In this document: one piece after another, positions 34,255 to 42,418 of the stretch | How the letters are laid out: each line of letters opens with the position of its first letter | How positions within the stretch are numbered: the stretch's first letter is position 1 | Source of the DNA: Leifsonia sp. ALI-44-B | Lineage (GTDB): Bacteria; Actinomycetota; Actinomycetes; Actinomycetales; Microbacteriaceae | NCBI RefSeq assembly: GCF_001984125.1 | Contig: NZ_MTQL01000007.1 | Span: 558,001-622,000 of the forward strand | Direction of reading: 5' to 3' | Length of the DNA: 64,000 nt | Notes under the pieces: model-generated | The model's database searches: none | What the model saw: the letters and a program-made list of their open reading frames with translations, nothing else | What the model was told of the DNA's origin: nothing | Position numbers and translations under genes: made by a program

Positions 34255-35841
34255 CTACTCCGCGTGCCCGCGGCCGACGATGCGGACCTCTTCGATGTCG
34301 AGGCGGTCCTGGATGTCGCGCAACACGATGTCGTCGATGCGGCCCTCGTCGCGCAGCTGCACGACGGCCGCTCGTTTGCGTCCGATGAGGGCGAGGCGCA
34401 ACTGGCTGTAATGGTCGTGGCGGGCGAGCGTCTCGGTGCCCTCGGCCTCGTCGGGTTCGGCGCGCAGCACGTCGAGGTGGTCGGCGTATTCGGTGCGCAG
34501 GCGTTCGATCACATCATCCGTCGCCCCGCTTTCTCGACCGAGGTCAGGCAGAGCTTCGAGGGCCTTCTCGTTGGCGTAGACCTCGGCGAGCCGGCGCTCG
34601 GTGTCGACGCCGGTGTCTGTCGGTAGGTTCGCCCAGCGCACGATGGCCGGCAGCAGCAGGCCGGGGATGACGAGCAGCACGACGATGACGCCCGTCGTGA
34701 CGAAGACGATCATGTCGCGGTCGGGGAACGGTGCACCCGACGCGACCGTGCGCGGGACGGCCAGCGCGGCGGCCAGCGACACGGCGCCGCGGAAACCCGA
34801 CATACCGCTGATCACGCGGGCGCCGTGCGTCTGTCGGCGAGCGCGCTGCGAGGGCCGGCGGTCGACGAGCCGGATGAGGTAGGCGCTGCCGAAGAGGAAC
34901 GCGAACCGCACGGCCACGAGCAGCACCGACACGGCGCCGACCGCCAGAAGCCCGTCGCCGAGCTGAGACATGCTGAGGCCGCGCACGGCCGCCTGCACCT
35001 CGATGCCAACGAGCACGAAGAGGGACGCGTTCAGGAGGAAGGTCGACAATCCCCAGAACGACTCGGAGATTTGCCGGCTGTCGGCGCGACCCACGCGCGG
35101 CCCCGCCTGGCTCATGATGAGCCCCGCGACGACAACCGCCAGCACGCCCGATGCCCCGATCAGGTCGGCGACGAGGAAGGCCGCGAAGGGCGTGAGCACG
35201 ATCACGATGTTCTCGGTGAGGGCATCCCCCGTGCGTCGGCGCAGCAGGATCACGAGGCCCGCGACGAGCGCCCCGGCGAGCGCGCCACCGCCGTAGGAGA
35301 GGGCGAGCGACCCTGCGAGATAGCCGGGCGACAGCGTGATCTCGCCGACCGTCACGGCCACGGCGATCGAATAGAGCACGAGTGCCGTGCCGTCGTTGAC
35401 GAGACTCTCGGCGCGCAAGAGTGTGACGTTGCGGCGCGGCAACGATTTGGTGAGCGCGGCGACGGCCGTGGCATCCGTGGGCGCGACGGCCGCACCGAGC
35501 ACCCAGGCCGGACCCCACGCGAGCCCGAGCTGGTGGGCCACGACGGCGACCGCCGCGGCCGTGACGATCACGAGCAGCGTGGACATGAGCATGATGCCGC
35601 GCAGGTTCTTGCGGATCTCACGCAACGACGTGGTGATGCTCTCCCAGTAGAGCAGCGCCGGCAGGAAGAGCAGGAGCACGGCCTCAGGCGGCAGCTGCAC
35701 GCCGCGCAGGGCCGGGATGAAGCCGAGCAGAACTCCGCAGACGAGCAGCAGGATGGGCGGCGCGACACGGGCGCGGCGGGCCACGACGGTGCAGATCAAA
35801 ATGGTGACGCCCAGGATGACGACCATCTCGAGTGCGAGCAC
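34255..35841 (-). CDS. Na+/H+ antiporter, CPA1 type (second)
   Basis: The product is 528 residues: about 12 membrane helices, then a ~120-residue cytoplasmic tail with Arg/Glu/Asp-rich helices. CPA1 signatures are VAPTDATAVAAL and RAESLVNDGTALVLYSIA. GTG 35841 is chosen because GGAAAGG lies 7 nt upstream; ATG 35826 is an alternative. The frame is open further upstream, but that stretch overlaps the divergent acyltransferase gene. It likely contributes to pH and sodium homeostasis alongside the antiporter at 8574. Confidence 0.9.
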   Translation of the reverse strand: MLALEMVVILGVTILICTVVARRARVAPPILLLVCGVLLGFIPALRGVQLPPEAVLLLFLPALLYWESITTSLREIRKNLRGIMLMSTLLVIVTAAAVAVVAHQLGLAWGPAWVLGAAVAPTDATAVAALTKSLPRRNVTLLRAESLVNDGTALVLYSIAVAVTVGEITLSPGYLAGSLALSYGGGALAGALVAGLVILLRRRTGDALTENIVIVLTPFAAFLVADLIGASGVLAVVVAGLIMSQAGPRVGRADSRQISESFWGLSTFLLNASLFVLVGIEVQAAVRGLSMSQLGDGLLAVGAVSVLLVAVRFAFLFGSAYLIRLVDRRPSQRARRQTHGARVISGMSGFRGAVSLAAALAVPRTVASGAPFPDRDMIVFVTTGVIVVLLVIPGLLLPAIVRWANLPTDTGVDTERRLAEVYANEKALEALPDLGRESGATDDVIERLRTEYADHLDVLRAEPDEAEGTETLARHDHYSQLRLALIGRKRAAVVQLRDEGRIDDIVLRDIQDRLDIEEVRIVGRGHAE

Positions 35842-36023
35842 GGTGACACCTTTCCGTGGATGTGGAGCACGAACAAAGCCGTGTGGGAAGGCTAACGCGC
35901 GTCGCCGCATTCGCCATTCCCCCGCCGCCTCGGCCTTCCCCCGCAGTCGCTTGGGGGCTGTCCCCCACCGGGACGGGCGCCCGCACCATGCCGCGCGGAA
36001 CCGGCCGCTCATAGCGTCGAAAC

Positions 36024-37667
36024 ATGAGCATTGGAACAACAAGAAGCGGTCGCGACGGCGCCGTCGACCTCGTTCGCGCAGCCTGCCTCGTCGTCATCGT
36101 GGCGCTGCACGCCCTCATGGTGGGCGTCAGCATGGGCGCCGACGGGCCGATCCTCGAGAACGCCCTCGACGCCCAGGCCTGGTTCACCCCCGCCAGCTGG
36201 GTCGTGCAGGTCATGCCGCTTTTCTTCATCCTGGGCGGCTTCTCGTCGCTGCGGCACTGGGAGCGTCTGCGAGCCACCGGCCAGCGCCCCGCCGACTACG
36301 TGCGCGAGCGCACCGTGAGGCTGCTGAAACCGTCGATCGTGCTCGTCGGCACCGTCGGCCTCGGCCTGGTGGGGCTGCTCGTGGCCGGCGTTCCCACCGA
36401 GATCGTGGGCATCGCGGGGTTCCGCATCAGCCAACCGCTGTGGTTCCTGGCCGTCTACCTCGGCTGCTCGGCGCTCGTCCCGCTGCTGGTGCGCGCGCAT
36501 CGGCGGGCCCCCGCGGCGACGCTCGCCGGCTTGGGGGCGGGCATCGTGGCGGTCGACGTGTTGCGGGCGGCCACCGACATCCCGGCCTTCGGGCTGCTCA
36601 ACCTGGCGTTCGTGTGGCTGTTCGCGCAGCAACTCGGCTTCTGGCTGGCCGACGGCCACGTCGGGCGGATGTCGCGGCTGCAGCGCTCGGCCCTGGCGGC
36701 GGGTTCCTTCGCCGCACTCGTCGGCCTCACGGCATCCGGCCTCTACTCGGCCAACATGTTCACGAACCTCAACCCGCCCACCGTCTGCCTGGCCCTGCTC
36801 GCCGTGGCGCAGCTCGCGCTCTTCTCGCTCGCCCGCCCCGCCCTCGAGCGACTGGCCGGCCGCGTGGCCTCTCGCGCCCTCATCCGCACCGTCGGGCCGA
36901 ACGCCATGACCATCTATCTCTGGCACATGACCGTGCTCATCGTCCTGGCGGGCGCCCTGCTGCTCCTCCCCCTTCCGCTGCCCGCGCCCGGCACCGGCGA
37001 GTGGTGGGCGACGCGCCCCCTCTGGCTGATCGCCGCGGCGCTCCTCCTCACACCGGTGGTGCGCGCCCTGGGGCGCTTCGAACGCGGGGCGGTGCGGAAA
37101 GCCGGGCGGCAGGCCTCTCCCGCCCACCGCCCGGCGCAGCATTTCTCGACGGCCCGGATGGTCTCAGCCAATGCGCTCGGCATCGTCGGCGTCGTCTCGC
37201 TGCTCGTCGTCGGCATCACGCCCGTCACGGCCCTGATCAGCGTGGCCCTCCTGGCCGCGGCCCTCGTCCTCACCCGGCGTCAGGGGTGCGCTTCCTCCAG
37301 CATCCGCTCGGCGCGATCGGCGCTGCCCTCGGCGAGCCCGCGGTCGATGGACCGGCGCGAGCCCACGAGCAGCCCGATGCCGACCAGCAGCATCACACCC
37401 TCGGTCACGGTGAGCGCCCAGATGATGCCGGGCAGACCGAACCACAGGTTGCCGAGCAGCACGACGGGGATGAAGAGCAGGCCCTGCGTCAGCGACATGG
37501 TCGTCGCGGCCACTGCTCGACCCGTCGCCTGGAACGTCGAGGTCAGCAACCCGGTGAACCCGTTCGCGACCATGGCCACGAGCTGCGCGGTGAGGACGGT
37601 GGCGCCGAGGGCGAGAACCGAGGCATCCGACACGAACGCGCCGAAGAGCTGCTCGCGGAACACGTAA
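36024..37667 (+). CDS. Acyltransferase-3 family membrane protein with antisense C-terminal overrun
   Basis: The frame encodes 547 residues. Residues 1-~420 form about ten membrane helices with the acyltransferase-3 start DLVRAACLVVIVALHALMVG and TIYLWHMTV; such enzymes acylate sugars or lipids at the membrane. From about residue 420 (position ~37283) the frame loses hydrophobicity, becomes Ser/Pro/Arg-rich and runs 388 nt antisense through the MATE gene. The natural stop was probably lost, so the true product may end near 37290. TAGCGT (36012-36017) lies 6 nt before ATG 36024: a leaderless start. Confidence 0.8.
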   Translation: MSIGTTRSGRDGAVDLVRAACLVVIVALHALMVGVSMGADGPILENALDAQAWFTPASWVVQVMPLFFILGGFSSLRHWERLRATGQRPADYVRERTVRLLKPSIVLVGTVGLGLVGLLVAGVPTEIVGIAGFRISQPLWFLAVYLGCSALVPLLVRAHRRAPAATLAGLGAGIVAVDVLRAATDIPAFGLLNLAFVWLFAQQLGFWLADGHVGRMSRLQRSALAAGSFAALVGLTASGLYSANMFTNLNPPTVCLALLAVAQLALFSLARPALERLAGRVASRALIRTVGPNAMTIYLWHMTVLIVLAGALLLLPLPLPAPGTGEWWATRPLWLIAAALLLTPVVRALGRFERGAVRKAGRQASPAHRPAQHFSTARMVSANALGIVGVVSLLVVGITPVTALISVALLAAALVLTRRQGCASSSIRSARSALPSASPRSMDRREPTSSPMPTSSITPSVTVSAQMMPGRPNHRLPSSTTGMKSRPCVSDMVVAATARPVAWNVEVSNPVNPFATMATSCAVRTVAPRARTEASDTNAPKSCSRNT

Positions 37668-38722
37668 GCCAGGACCGCCGCAACCAGCCCGATCATCCCC
37701 ACCGTCACGGCCGAGGTGCGCACCGCGGAGACGAACCGCGCGCGGTCCCCCTTGCCGTAGGAATAGGCGAGCAGCGGCAGCACACCCAGGGTGACGCCCA
37801 TCAGCAGGAACTCGGGCACCTGGGCGATGCGCACCGCGACCCCCATGGCCGCGAGCGCGCCGTCGCCGTAGTTCGCGGCGAGGTTGTTGAGCACGAGCGC
37901 CGTCACGATGAGGAACGACGCCTGGAACAGCTCGCTCACCCCCACCGCGAAAACGGGCTTCACCACGGCGGGCGACAACGTGAACCAGCGCGGCGCCAGG
38001 CTCAGGTGCTCGCTGTTGCGGTGCAGCCACACGGCAAAGTAGCCGATCACGACCAGGTTGGCGAGCCCCACGGCGAGCGCCGCCCCCGCAACGCCCCAGT
38101 GCAGCACCAGGATGAACAGCACGTCGAAGACGACATTGGCAATCGTGGATGCGATGAGCCCCATCATCACCTGACGCGAGGCACCCTCGGCTCGCACGAG
38201 CTGTTCGAGACAGAATGCGGCGGCGAGAACGGGCACGAACGCCAGGGTGACGGCGACGAATCCGGCCGTGGCGGGGGCGGATGCGGCATCCGCGCCGAGC
38301 AGCGCGACGAGCGGGTTGAGCAGCAGCAGCCCGATGCCGCCCAGCACGGCCCCGACGATCGCGGCGCCCCACACCGAGAAGGCAGAAACGTGTTTGATCT
38401 CGGATGCTTTCGCGGGGTCGTGTTCGGCGGCCCCGAGCAACCGCGAGATGAGCGCTCCGCCGCCCGTTCCGAAGACGCCGCCGACCGCCATGACGAGCGC
38501 GAGAAGGGGCGAACCGAGGGTGACGGCCGCGAGCAGTGTGGTGTCGTGCAGCGAACCGATGAACCCCGCGTTGATGACGTTGTAGACGGCGCCGACGATC
38601 ATGGCGGCGGCCATCGGGATGCAGAGGTGGATGAGGGCGCGCACGATGGGCGCCGAGGAGAGGTACCAGCGGTTGGAGCCGACGGTATCGGCGGACGGGT
38701 TGGACGGGTTCTGAATGCTCAT
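37280..38722 (-). CDS. MATE-family efflux transporter
   Basis: The product is 480 residues with 12 membrane helices in two repeats. MATE/NorM-like features include IPMAAAMIVGAVYNVINAGFIG in helix 1 and GGALISRLLGA in helix 2. It exports cationic drugs or metabolites in exchange for Na+ or H+. A MarR gene lies 213 nt upstream on the same strand with twin operators and probably controls it. Its last ~390 nt are covered antisense by the acyltransferase frame, but its own hydrophobic pattern continues to the end, so this strand is the coding one. Confidence 0.9.
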   Translation of the reverse strand: MSIQNPSNPSADTVGSNRWYLSSAPIVRALIHLCIPMAAAMIVGAVYNVINAGFIGSLHDTTLLAAVTLGSPLLALVMAVGGVFGTGGGALISRLLGAAEHDPAKASEIKHVSAFSVWGAAIVGAVLGGIGLLLLNPLVALLGADAASAPATAGFVAVTLAFVPVLAAAFCLEQLVRAEGASRQVMMGLIASTIANVVFDVLFILVLHWGVAGAALAVGLANLVVIGYFAVWLHRNSEHLSLAPRWFTLSPAVVKPVFAVGVSELFQASFLIVTALVLNNLAANYGDGALAAMGVAVRIAQVPEFLLMGVTLGVLPLLAYSYGKGDRARFVSAVRTSAVTVGMIGLVAAVLAYVFREQLFGAFVSDASVLALGATVLTAQLVAMVANGFTGLLTSTFQATGRAVAATTMSLTQGLLFIPVVLLGNLWFGLPGIIWALTVTEGVMLLVGIGLLVGSRRSIDRGLAEGSADRAERMLEEAHP

Positions 38723-38866
38723 GACTGCTCCTTTCTGGGCAGGTCAGAGCGCGCGCCGACGAACGCCGGCACGGCGAGGATGGGTGTGGTGGGCGCGCCG
38801 AACACCGCCTTGAGACGGCGGTCGCCTGCGCGATGCGTGCCCCCTGATGGGCATGCCGATGGTCGA

Positions 38867-38892
38867 GCTGTCGGTGGCGCTTCTCCGACAGC
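38867..38892 (-). terminator. Hairpin between marR and the MATE gene
   Basis: GCTGTCGG (38867-38874) pairs perfectly with CCGACAGC (38885-38892) over a 10-nt loop, 44 nt after the marR stop. It may terminate or attenuate transcription into the MATE gene. Confidence 0.45.
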
Positions 38893-38935
38893 GAGCGGAT
38901 GTTCGAGCTACACGGCCAGGGCCGCGTATCGCCGG

Positions 38936-39382
38936 CTACGGCCGGGTCGGTTGGGGCAGTTTCGCGATGATCTTGAGCAGGAGCGCGTCGAGCGCGGCGC
39001 GTTCGTCGGCGGTCAGCGGTTCGAGGATGGTTTCATCGACCGCGTTGACCGCGTCTTCGAAACCGGCGACGAGTTCGGCGCCGGCCGGGGTGGCATAGAC
39101 CCGTTTGCGGCGTTCGTCACCGTTCTCGGTGCGCCGCTCGATGAGCTCGCGTCGCTCGAGACCCTGCAGAAGGCTCGAGACACTGGCCGGGGCCGTGCGA
39201 CTCACCTGGGCGATGTCGCGCTGGATCGAACCGGGGTTCTGCACCAGATAACCCAGCACGAAACCCTGCTCGTGACTGAGCCCGCGGGTGCGGATCCAGT
39301 CTTCGGCAGCCTTGCGCTGCGCCAACCCGATCCACCTCACGAGCCCCAACGTTCCGCCGGGGCCGGTCCACTCTTCGCTCAT
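38936..39382 (-). CDS. MarR-family regulator of the MATE pump
   Basis: The product is 148 residues. The winged helix is visible: IQRDIAQVSRTAPASVSSLL as recognition region, followed by the wing ERRTENGDERRKRVYATPAG. ATG 39382 is chosen because the two operator palindromes lie immediately upstream; the longer frame from 39433 would translate through them. It is followed on the same strand by the MATE gene, so drug-responsive autorepression is likely. Confidence 0.87.
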   Translation of the reverse strand: MSEEWTGPGGTLGLVRWIGLAQRKAAEDWIRTRGLSHEQGFVLGYLVQNPGSIQRDIAQVSRTAPASVSSLLQGLERRELIERRTENGDERRKRVYATPAGAELVAGFEDAVNAVDETILEPLTADERAALDALLLKIIAKLPQPTRP

Positions 39383-39383
39383 G

Positions 39384-39412
39384 GTTAGAACTCTAACAGT
39401 TAGATCTCTAAC
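39384..39412 (-). promoter_or_regulatory. Twin MarR operators
   Basis: GTTAGA-AC-TCTAAC (39384-39397) and GTTAGA-TC-TCTAAC (39399-39412) are near-identical 14-bp palindromes with a 15-bp period. The first begins 1 nt before the marR start codon, so binding would block initiation directly. Confidence 0.65.
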
Positions 39413-39536
39413 TTTCAAGAATGACGCACACAACGCCCGCGATGGCGACGATGTGCCGTTTACGCCACGTGGTGAGCCGCCGCCATCGGGACATTCGCCC
39501 TACGCCGTCCTGCGACCCCGTTTCTAGACTCACCGC

Positions 39537-39764
39537 ATGAACTTCGCCATCCGCCTCACGCTCGCCATCGCACTCCTCGTCATCAGCATCGCCACGCTCG
39601 TCGGCTGCCTCATCGCCGATATGGAGGGCGGGCCGTCGTGGCTGCACGCCCTCACCTGGACGGGCGGCGCACTCACGGCGACGGGCGTCTCGCTCATCCG
39701 CCTGGCCGTCAACAACCGCGTCACCCCTGTCACCCCGGCCGCGCAGCACCGCACCCGCTCCTGA
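39537..39764 (+). CDS. Small two-helix membrane protein
   Basis: The product is 75 residues with two membrane segments (LTLAIALLVISIATLVGCLI and WTGGALTATGVSLIRLAV) and a short basic tail. No family is recognised. TAGACT (39525-39530) lies 6 nt before ATG 39537 with no Shine-Dalgarno sequence, matching the leaderless pattern of several neighbours, and a hairpin follows the stop. These signals support a real gene despite its size. Confidence 0.55.
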   Translation: MNFAIRLTLAIALLVISIATLVGCLIADMEGGPSWLHALTWTGGALTATGVSLIRLAVNNRVTPVTPAAQHRTRS

Positions 39765-39772
39765 ATCGGGAT

Positions 39773-39792
39773 CGGGCCCTGACCCGGGCCCG
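39773..39792 (+). terminator. Hairpin after the small membrane protein gene
   Basis: CGGGCCC (39773-39779) pairs with GGGCCCG (39786-39792), 9 nt after the stop, loop TGACCC. There is no U-tract. Confidence 0.45.
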
Positions 39793-39874
39793 TCACTGTG
39801 ACCGCGGCCAACCCGAAGCCGACACGACCGGCCGGGCGCGCCCGGCGCACAGCCCGATCGGGCATCCTTAACCC

Positions 39875-40330
39875 ATGACCGACGCCACGCCCAGCCGGCA
39901 AGACGCCATCAGTTCGCTCGAACAGGATGTCGGGCGCCTCGTGCGCACGGCGCGCCGGGTCGTGGCCAAGAACGCCGACGCCTTCGACCCCGGCATGCAG
40001 CCGACCACCTACCTGGTTCTGCGCACGATCGTCCGGCGGCAGCCGGTGCGCCCGGCCGATATCGCGACTGAAACCGGCATGGACAAGAGTTTCGTCAGCC
40101 GCCAGCTGAAGCTGCTCGCGGAGGCGGGTTTCGTCGTCAGCGTCGCCAACGATTCGGATGGCCGCGTGCGCGCGTTCAGCGCCACCCCCGAGGCCGAGGC
40201 CCGGCTCACCGCCATCCGCTCGGCCACGCACGAACGCTTCGGCCGCGCCCTCGACGCCTGGTCGGACGACGACGTCGTGCGCTTCGCCCAGCTGCTCTCG
40301 ACCTTCAACGACGAGGTCACGATCCTCTGA
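39875..40330 (+). CDS. MarR-family regulator (second)
   Basis: The product is 151 residues of MarR fold with HTH VRPADIATETGMDKSFVSRQ and wing SDGRVRAFSATPEAEARL. It is convergent with the heterodimeric ABC exporter genes, separated by 18 nt, and could regulate drug efflux, but no operator linking it to that promoter was seen. CATCCT 6 nt before ATG 39875 resembles the leaderless -10 boxes, with one mismatch at the first position. Confidence 0.85.
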   Translation: MTDATPSRQDAISSLEQDVGRLVRTARRVVAKNADAFDPGMQPTTYLVLRTIVRRQPVRPADIATETGMDKSFVSRQLKLLAEAGFVVSVANDSDGRVRAFSATPEAEARLTAIRSATHERFGRALDAWSDDDVVRFAQLLSTFNDEVTIL

Positions 40331-40348
40331 CCCCCGCCGCGTCTCGCG

Positions 40349-42418
40349 TCAGCTGTGCAACCCCGCCGCCTCGGCATCGGCCACGAGCTCATCCTGCCCG
40401 CCGCGGAACTGCGTGCGGTAGAGCTCGGCATAGGACCCGTTCGCGGCGAGCAGCACGTCGTGCGACCCCTGCTCGACGATGCGCCCGTTCTCCATCACGA
40501 GGATGGTGTCGGCATCGCGGATGGTCGACAACCGGTGCGCGATCACGAACGATGTGCGGTCGGTGCGCAGCGCGGCCATGGCGTGCTGCACGAGCAGCTC
40601 GGTGCGCGTGTCGACCGACGATGTCGCCTCGTCGAGGATCAGCAGCTTGGGTTGCGCGATGAACGCGCGCGCAATCGTGATGAGCTGTCGCTCACCGGCC
40701 GAGATGCTGCCACCGTCGGCATCGATGATGGTGTCGTAGCCGTCGGGCAGCTGGCGCACGAACCGGTCGACCATGGTGGCCTCGGCGGCCGCCGTCACCT
40801 CGTCGTCGGTGGCGTCGAGGCGCCCATAACGGATGTTCTCGCGAATCGACCCTTCGAACAGCCACGCGTCTTGCAGCACCATGCCCACCTGCGAGCGCAG
40901 CTCGGCCCGCGACAGGGCCGTCACGTCGACACCGTCGAGCAGGATGCGGCCACCCGTCAGCTCGTAGAACCGCATGACCAGGTTGACGAGCGTGGTCTTG
41001 CCCGCGCCTGTCGGCCCCACGATGGCAACCGTCTCGCCCGGTTTGGCCGAGAACGACAGGTTCTCGATGAGCGGCTTCTCGGGCGTGTAGCTGAACGAGA
41101 CACCGTCGAACTCGACGTGCCCGTCGGCGCTCTCAGGCAGGTGCGCCGTGACGGCGTCGGGCTCTTGTTCGTCGGCGTCGAGCAGCTCGAACGTGCGCTC
41201 GGCCGAGGCCACGCCGGACTGCAGCTGGTTGGCCATGCCGGCGATCTGGCCGAGCGGCTGCGAGAACTCGCGGGAGTACTGGATGAACGCCGTCGCGTCG
41301 CCGAGCGTCATCTGGCCCGAGGCCACGCGCAGCCCGCCGACCACGGCGATGAGCACGTAGGACAGGTAGGACACGAAGGTCATGGCCGGCATGATCATGC
41401 CCGAGACGAACTGGGCGCCGAACGCGGCGTTGTAGAGCTTGTCGTTGCGCTCGTCGAACTCCTTCAGCATCTCTTTGTCGCGGCCGAACACGCGCACGAG
41501 CTCGAGCCCCGAGAAGGACTCCTCGATGTGCCCGTTGAGCGAACCCGTGTTCTTCCACTGCGCCGAGAACAGCTTCTGCGAGCGCGAACCGATCACACCG
41601 GCCACGAGCGCCGAGAGCGGCAGGGCGATGAGCGCGATCAGGGCCAGCTGCCACGACACGATGAACATCATGGCGATGATGCCGATCACGGTGAGAGCCG
41701 ATTGCACGAGCTGCGAGAACGCCTGCTGCAGCGCGGTCTGGATGTTGTCGACGTCGTTCGTCACGCGCGACATGAGGTCACCGCGCTGGCGGGTGTCGAA
41801 GTAGCTGAGCGGCAGGCGGTTGAGCTTCGTCTCGATGTCTTTGCGCAGCTTGTAGACCACGCGCATGACCAGCCCGTTGAGCACGTAGCCCTGCGCCCAG
41901 TTCAGTGTCGAGGCGATGACATACATGCCCAGCACGATGATGATGAGGCGGCCGAGCACCATGAAGTCGATGCCCTGACCCGGCACGACACCGGATGCCT
42001 CAATCATGTCGGCGTATTGGCCGTTACCGCTCGCGCGGGCACCCGCCGCGACCTCGTCGAGCGAGGCGCCCGCGGGCAACTGCGCGCCGAGCACACCCTT
42101 GAAGATGGTGTCCATGGCCTGGCCCAGAATCTTGGGCGCGATCACGGTGAGCACGACCGACACGACGACGAGCGCCACGACGAGCGTCATCTTCGCCTTC
42201 TCGGGCCCGAGCAGCCCGATCAGCCGCTTGGCCGATGGCCAGAACTGTTGCGCCTTCTTGGCCGGGGCGCCGCCGAACATGTCGCCGTCGGCCTCGCTCG
42301 GCACGAACTCGGGCTCGAGCAGCTCGTCTTCCGCGGCCGTGATCTCGGGCGCCTGCTTCGTATCGGCGGCATCGGATGCGGCGCCGCGACGTTCTTTGCG
42401 TGGTGAACGGGCCATCAT
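40349..42418 (-). CDS. Heterodimeric ABC exporter subunit with degenerate signature
   Basis: The product is 689 residues: an acidic ~75-residue N-terminal extension, six membrane helices, then an ATPase domain. Walker A is GPTGAGKTT and Walker B LLILDEATSSVD keeps the catalytic Glu, but the signature is SISAGERQ instead of L-S-G-G-Q. A ~75-residue insert (VFKGVLGAQLPAGASLDEVA and following) lies between helices 1 and 2. It pairs with the partner encoded upstream, as in TmrAB/BmrCD-type multidrug or lipid exporters. Its start overlaps the partner's stop by 4 nt. Confidence 0.9.
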   Translation of the reverse strand: MMARSPRKERRGAASDAADTKQAPEITAAEDELLEPEFVPSEADGDMFGGAPAKKAQQFWPSAKRLIGLLGPEKAKMTLVVALVVVSVVLTVIAPKILGQAMDTIFKGVLGAQLPAGASLDEVAAGARASGNGQYADMIEASGVVPGQGIDFMVLGRLIIIVLGMYVIASTLNWAQGYVLNGLVMRVVYKLRKDIETKLNRLPLSYFDTRQRGDLMSRVTNDVDNIQTALQQAFSQLVQSALTVIGIIAMMFIVSWQLALIALIALPLSALVAGVIGSRSQKLFSAQWKNTGSLNGHIEESFSGLELVRVFGRDKEMLKEFDERNDKLYNAAFGAQFVSGMIMPAMTFVSYLSYVLIAVVGGLRVASGQMTLGDATAFIQYSREFSQPLGQIAGMANQLQSGVASAERTFELLDADEQEPDAVTAHLPESADGHVEFDGVSFSYTPEKPLIENLSFSAKPGETVAIVGPTGAGKTTLVNLVMRFYELTGGRILLDGVDVTALSRAELRSQVGMVLQDAWLFEGSIRENIRYGRLDATDDEVTAAAEATMVDRFVRQLPDGYDTIIDADGGSISAGERQLITIARAFIAQPKLLILDEATSSVDTRTELLVQHAMAALRTDRTSFVIAHRLSTIRDADTILVMENGRIVEQGSHDVLLAANGSYAELYRTQFRGGQDELVADAEAAGLHS

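Noticed and set aside
35717-39388. A 1223-codon plus-strand open frame
   Set aside because: It runs antisense to the Na+/H+ antiporter, MATE and MarR genes and out of frame in the acyltransferase, with Arg/Pro/His-rich low-complexity translation typical of shadow frames in high-GC DNA.
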